Positions 59,788 through 64,000 of a stretch of 64,000 nt of DNA are shown here, piece by piece. The notes under the pieces were generated by a model. It searched no databases, had not been told where the DNA came from, and was given only the letters and a program-made list of their open reading frames with translations. The stretch is from a virus: positions 1-64,000 of IMG/VR virus record IMGVR_UViG_3300042314_000891. One strand, given 5' to 3'. How positions within the stretch are numbered: position 1 is the first letter of the stretch; every line of letters starts with the position of its first letter. The translations under genes and the position numbers were made by a program.

Positions 59788-62316
59788 TTGTATCAAAATA
59801 TATTTTATCAAAAGGGCAAAAACAAAGTACATTTGTGGGATGACCTTACGGGCTATCACGTTTTAGATTTCAAACCATATGCTTGGAGAGCTGACCCATT
59901 TGGGGATGCAACATCGTTGAGTGGGGTTAAAGTTTCCAAAACGTATGAGTTTACAAAGGATGACCCAAATCTATTCGAATCGGATGTACCCGAAACAACT
60001 CGTATATTGGTAGATTTATATAATTCAAGCGATATTCCATCGGTTGGACACGTTATAATGACATTCGATATTGAGGTAGAAATGTTATCAGGACTACCGG
60101 ATACTCAAAAAGCAAAGAATGAAATTACAGCAATTGCACTACATGATAGTGCAACGGATGTATATTATGCTTTGGTTTTGGATAAGGATGATAAAGTTAA
60201 AAACACTACAACTGGAAACAGAATTGTTAAATCTTATAGTAATGAAAGAGATTTGTTGAGAGCATTCTTAACAATCTACGAAGAAATACACCCATCAATT
60301 ATCACAGGTTGGAACATTGACTCATTTGACGTTCCGTATTTATTCAATCGTATTACAAACGTATTGGGTAGAAGTAACGCAACTCGTCTTTCACCAATTG
60401 GTGAGTGTTTCTATTCACCATACAGAAATCGTTGGAGTTTTGCTGGGGTAAGTGCATTGGATTATATTCACTTATATAAGACATACACATATACATTAGA
60501 ACCATCTTATACCTTAAACTATATTGCAACCAAAGAGTTGGGTAAAGGTAAGTTAGAATACAAAGGTAATTTGGATGATTTATTCAGAGAAGATATAAAC
60601 AAATACATTGATTACAACATAGTAGACGTTGAGTTAGTGGTTGGTTTAGAAAAGAAACTACAATTCATTGAACTATGTAGAGCAATCTGCCATGCGGGAC
60701 ACGTTCCGTATGAGGATTTTGTGTATTCATCAAAGTATTTGGAAGGTGCTTGTTTGAACTACCTTAAACAAAAGAATTTAGTAGCACCTAACAAACCTGC
60801 GGATAGAAGAGAAAGGATGCAGGAAATCAATGATAATAATCAAGAGAAGTTCATTGGAGCATATGTAAAAGAACCTATCGTTGGTAAGTATGATTGGATT
60901 TATGACTTGGACTTAACATCTCTATATCCATCAATCATTATGACCCTAAACATCTCACCTGAAACAAAAATGGGTAAGATTGAAAATTGGGATGCAGAAG
61001 AGTGGATTAGAGGTACGGATAAAACATACGATGTAACATCAGCTGGAAGTACTGAAACTTATAGTAAGAATGAAGTACAACAAATGATTAAAGAGCACGG
61101 ATTGGGTGTAGCCGCCAATGGGGTTCTGTATGACCAGAGTAAACCTGGACTTATTGCAGATATTTTAGATTTATGGTTTTCACAAAGGGTTGAATTTAGA
61201 AAATTAGAAAAACAATATGGTGAAGCGGGTGATACGGAGAAATATGAATTTTATGCTAAAAGGCAGTTGGTTCAGAAGATTCTTCTTAACTCTATGTATG
61301 GTGTTCTTGGTCTTCCTGCCTTTCGGTTTTACGATATTGATAATGCAGAGGCAGTTACGATTACGGGTCAAACTGTTATTAAGAAAACGGCAGAGATGGC
61401 AAACATTAAGTACCAAAAGGAATTAGGTACTAAAGAAGATTACAACGTGTATATAGATACAGACTCAATCTATATGCTGGCAGAACCTTTGGTAAAACAT
61501 AGGTTTCCGGAGTATAAAACATTTGATGAGAAACGAATGGCTTCGGTAGTAAACGATATTGCAGAAGAAACACAACTATTTCTTAATAAGTTCTATGATA
61601 TATTAGCCGAAAGGTTCTTCTTTATATCAAAGGATAAGCACAGATTTGAAATTAAAAAGGAATACATTTCTAAAGCAGGATTTTGGGTAGCAAAGAAACG
61701 ATATGCACAATGGATGATTTTAAAGAATGGTATTCCATGTGATAAACTTGATGTAAAGGGGTTAGATGTAGTTCGTTCATCATTCCCAAAAGCATTTCAA
61801 GACTTTATGAGTGGTATTCTTCGTGATATTCTTACGGGTAAAACGAATGAAGATGTTGATAAAGAATTAAGAGAGTTTAAATTAAGTTTATCTGGATTGG
61901 ATGTATCAGTTATAGCAAAGGGTGGAGCAGTAAAAGAGATTAGTAAATATGATACCAAAACTTTAGATAAACGTATTGGTTCATTTGAAAAAGGAACACC
62001 TGCACACGTTAAAGCAGCAATCACATATAATCGATTACTCAAACACTACAATTGTGCATTTATGTATGAACCAATTAGAGATGGTGATAAGATTAAGTGG
62101 GTATATTTAAAACAAAATCCATTTGGATTAGATACGGTAGCATTTAAGAACTATAATGACCCGGATGAAATTATGGATTTTGTTAAAAAATACATTGATG
62201 TAGATAGAATTTTCGAAGCAGAGTTGGAGAATAAGATGAATGACTTTTATAGAGCATTGAAATGGGAGAAGGTAAACCACGCAGAAAAAAAACTCTCACA
62301 ATTTTTTGGATTCTAA
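59788..62316 (+). CDS. 43: Family B DNA polymerase, gp43-like
   Basis: 842 residues; T4 gp43 has 898. Exonuclease motifs FDIEVE and NIDSFDVPYL lie in the N-terminal half; polymerase motif A DLTSLYPSIIMTLNISPE, motif B KILLNSMYGVLGL and motif C YIDTDSIYM follow. All catalytic acidic residues are present. The reading frame starts with TTG (59788); no ATG occurs near it, so the weak start may limit translation. A host-type promoter precedes, and the sliding clamp gene follows with its own promoter. Confidence 0.95.
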   Translation: MYQNIFYQKGKNKVHLWDDLTGYHVLDFKPYAWRADPFGDATSLSGVKVSKTYEFTKDDPNLFESDVPETTRILVDLYNSSDIPSVGHVIMTFDIEVEMLSGLPDTQKAKNEITAIALHDSATDVYYALVLDKDDKVKNTTTGNRIVKSYSNERDLLRAFLTIYEEIHPSIITGWNIDSFDVPYLFNRITNVLGRSNATRLSPIGECFYSPYRNRWSFAGVSALDYIHLYKTYTYTLEPSYTLNYIATKELGKGKLEYKGNLDDLFREDINKYIDYNIVDVELVVGLEKKLQFIELCRAICHAGHVPYEDFVYSSKYLEGACLNYLKQKNLVAPNKPADRRERMQEINDNNQEKFIGAYVKEPIVGKYDWIYDLDLTSLYPSIIMTLNISPETKMGKIENWDAEEWIRGTDKTYDVTSAGSTETYSKNEVQQMIKEHGLGVAANGVLYDQSKPGLIADILDLWFSQRVEFRKLEKQYGEAGDTEKYEFYAKRQLVQKILLNSMYGVLGLPAFRFYDIDNAEAVTITGQTVIKKTAEMANIKYQKELGTKEDYNVYIDTDSIYMLAEPLVKHRFPEYKTFDEKRMASVVNDIAEETQLFLNKFYDILAERFFFISKDKHRFEIKKEYISKAGFWVAKKRYAQWMILKNGIPCDKLDVKGLDVVRSSFPKAFQDFMSGILRDILTGKTNEDVDKELREFKLSLSGLDVSVIAKGGAVKEISKYDTKTLDKRIGSFEKGTPAHVKAAITYNRLLKHYNCAFMYEPIRDGDKIKWVYLKQNPFGLDTVAFKNYNDPDEIMDFVKKYIDVDRIFEAELENKMNDFYRALKWEKVNHAEKKLSQFFGF

Positions 62317-62338
62317 ATTAAATTTCCGTATATTTGTA
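62305..62338 (+). promoter_or_regulatory. Host-type promoter for sliding clamp
   Basis: TTTGG at 62305 (inside the end of gene 43) and GTATATTTGTA at 62328. Confidence 0.75.
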
Positions 62339-62357
62339 AAAATTAAAACAATAAATT

Positions 62358-63077
62358 ATGAACAAAGTAAGATTAAATCGTTTCATTCAAAAGTACAACT
62401 TGGCTGGACTTATTGAAAGTGTTGCTTGGAAAACAGATGGTAGTACATTAACTACAAAGTTTATTTCCGATGATAAAACTTTATTAGGTGAGGTTGAATT
62501 AGCAAATTTCACATTTGATACCGCAGAGTTGGGTGTTTACACTACATCAAATCTAAATCGTATGTTATCTGTAATGGGTGATGATATTGAATTGGAGGTT
62601 GGTAAGATGGAAGAAAAGAGTATTTCATTAAACATCAAAAGTGACAAGACAAAGGTAAACTATCAGTTGGCTGAATTAGCAGTTATTCCAGCGGTACCTG
62701 ATTTGAAATCATTGCCTGATTTTGATATTCAAATTGAATTAGATAATGCATTCATTGACCGTTTTATCAAAGGTAAAAACGCATTATCGGATGTAGATAC
62801 ATTTACAATTCTTACAGAGAAGGGTGATTTAAATTTGGTGTTGGGTTACTCAAATGTAAACTCTAACCGAATTACATACACTGTACATTCATCGTATGGT
62901 GCAGAAGTTAAAGCAATTTCATTTTCCGCTAAATATCTTAAAGAGGTATTGGTAGCAAACAAAGATGCAAATTCAGCTAAATTACAAATTTCAACACAAG
63001 GATTAGCACACGTTGCATTCCAAATTGATGACTTTACATCAAAATACTATTTAGTTGAAGTTCAAGCTGGAGCATAA
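62358..63077 (+). CDS. 45: DNA polymerase sliding clamp, gp45-like
   Basis: 239 residues, near T4 gp45 (228). The sequence has the repeated beta-alpha plan of clamp subunits, with SVAWKTDGSTLTTKFISDDK, TTSNLNRMLSVMGDDIELEV and the C-terminal YYLVEVQAGA. It tethers the polymerase and, in T4, also activates late transcription through gp33/gp55. Clamp loader genes are not in the window. Confidence 0.88.
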   Translation: MNKVRLNRFIQKYNLAGLIESVAWKTDGSTLTTKFISDDKTLLGEVELANFTFDTAELGVYTTSNLNRMLSVMGDDIELEVGKMEEKSISLNIKSDKTKVNYQLAELAVIPAVPDLKSLPDFDIQIELDNAFIDRFIKGKNALSDVDTFTILTEKGDLNLVLGYSNVNSNRITYTVHSSYGAEVKAISFSAKYLKEVLVANKDANSAKLQISTQGLAHVAFQIDDFTSKYYLVEVQAGA

Positions 63078-63089
63078 TAAATTACATAT

Positions 63090-64000
63090 ATGAAATTTTG
63101 GGATACCGAAGAACCAAAGGAGGTTTTTAATTACGATGAGATGAAACGTAAGTTCATTGAGAACTTGGATTATCTTAAAGAAATGTCCGTTGAAGAACAA
63201 ACACTATACAAAAAGTGGATGGAATGGAATGCGGACTTAAAGACAACGTTTCCTAAAAAATCATATTTAGGTCAATACTACGATGTGTTGTGGAGACCAA
63301 CTGATATATACAATAAGGAGCTAACTCTGAAAGAATTAGATGAGTTAGACCCTTATGTGGAAATTGTTGAAGATGACCCAAAGCAATCAACTCGATGGAC
63401 GGATATTCGTAGACTTATCCATACGATGGAGTTTTCAGCTAACCCAGGTCGTAATGTTAAGATTTACGCCAAAGATAGAACGAGTGGTAAGATATTAGGG
63501 CAGATTTGTTTAGGTTCTGATATTACATCTTTGGGAGTTAGAGATGCATATATCGGTTGGAGTAAAGATGATAAGTTTAAGAAGGGTAAATTGAATTGTA
63601 CTGCTATTGCAACTACCATCGTATCAACACAACCATTTGGTTACAATTTTTTGGGTGGTAAACTAATCGCAGCATTAGCAACCGCACCGGAGATACGGGA
63701 TTATTGGAAACGCAAGTATAGTAATCCATTAGTTGGTATAGGTACAACATCCCTGTATGGTATTCACTCACAATATAATGGTATCCCACATTTCAAAACA
63801 TTAGGCGAATCTAAAGGTAAAATTTCTACAAAGCCAGATGATTCGGTTTATGACCCTTGGCATCAATGGATTAAAGAAAATCGTTCAGAATGGTATAGTA
63901 AAAATATCACACAAGAACGTGAAAGGAATGGTGCTAGTATGGGTTATGAAAAGAATGGACCTGTAAGTGGTATTAAGCAAAAGATTATTCAATCAATCTA
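63090..64000 (+). CDS. DUF4338/DruA-like protein (3' partial)
   Basis: About 303 codons are visible from the ATG at 63090; the gene continues beyond the window. GKILGQICLGSDITSLGVRD, AYIGWSKDDKFKKGKLNCTA and WKRKYSNPLVGIGTTSLYG resemble the DUF4338 core (G-x-L-G then RD-x-x-IGW, later a conserved T) found in the Druantia protein DruA and in phage homologs. Function unknown. It starts 12 bases after the clamp gene, so it is probably expressed with it. Confidence 0.6.
   Translation, partial: MKFWDTEEPKEVFNYDEMKRKFIENLDYLKEMSVEEQTLYKKWMEWNADLKTTFPKKSYLGQYYDVLWRPTDIYNKELTLKELDELDPYVEIVEDDPKQSTRWTDIRRLIHTMEFSANPGRNVKIYAKDRTSGKILGQICLGSDITSLGVRDAYIGWSKDDKFKKGKLNCTAIATTIVSTQPFGYNFLGGKLIAALATAPEIRDYWKRKYSNPLVGIGTTSLYGIHSQYNGIPHFKTLGESKGKISTKPDDSVYDPWHQWIKENRSEWYSKNITQERERNGASMGYEKNGPVSGIKQKIIQSI

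Overview
The window is one strand-coherent piece of a large T4-like (myovirus) phage genome whose host is very probably a member of the Bacteroidota. All recognisable genes lie on the + strand. The host call rests on about a dozen upstream sequences of the form TTTGG, about 19 bases, then TATATTTGTA, which is the Bacteroidota housekeeping promoter (-33 TTG / -7 TAnnTTTG), and on a lipoprotein with a Bacteroidota-style surface-export signal. The DNA is AT-rich.

Layout. 1-16150: an adhesion and decoration region with a two-domain glycosyltransferase (5' end outside the window), a small structural protein, three tandem paralogous fibre proteins, and two collagen-like fibres with S74 auto-chaperone ends. 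16200-28550: tail genes (sheath, tube, chaperone-like pair, tape measure, tube cap, wedge, hub). 28580-33870: a compact family-A-like DNA polymerase, an unknown large protein, an Nmad1-like protein and a flavin-dependent halogenase. 34000-45320: replication, recombination and nucleotide metabolism (gp32, UvsX, RNase H, gp41 helicase, NrdB, NrdA, PhoH, thioredoxin), two Mom-like DNA-modification genes and an AAA+ ATPase. 45360-50230: small accessory genes, a P-loop kinase and three cupin/2OG-oxygenase-like proteins. 50250-58165: an RNA region with a tmRNA, an initiator-like tRNA, a roughly 920-nt highly structured non-coding RNA candidate, tRNAs covering all 20 amino acids, several tRNA-like RNAs with inserted domains, structured spacers and one surface lipoprotein. 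58190-64000: a small protein, a 2H phosphoesterase, an RNase H-like protein, family B DNA polymerase (gp43), sliding clamp (gp45) and a partial DUF4338/DruA-like gene.

Two promoter classes are visible. Replication, metabolic and RNA genes follow host-type promoters. Virion and some other genes follow a TATATTTATA motif without a -33 box; its core differs from the host-type -7 core by one base. It is the likely late promoter of this phage.

The most unusual part is the RNA region: a nearly self-sufficient decoding set (tRNAs for all 20 amino acids, initiator-like tRNA and tmRNA) together with a giant structured RNA and tRNA-shaped RNAs that are not ordinary tRNAs.
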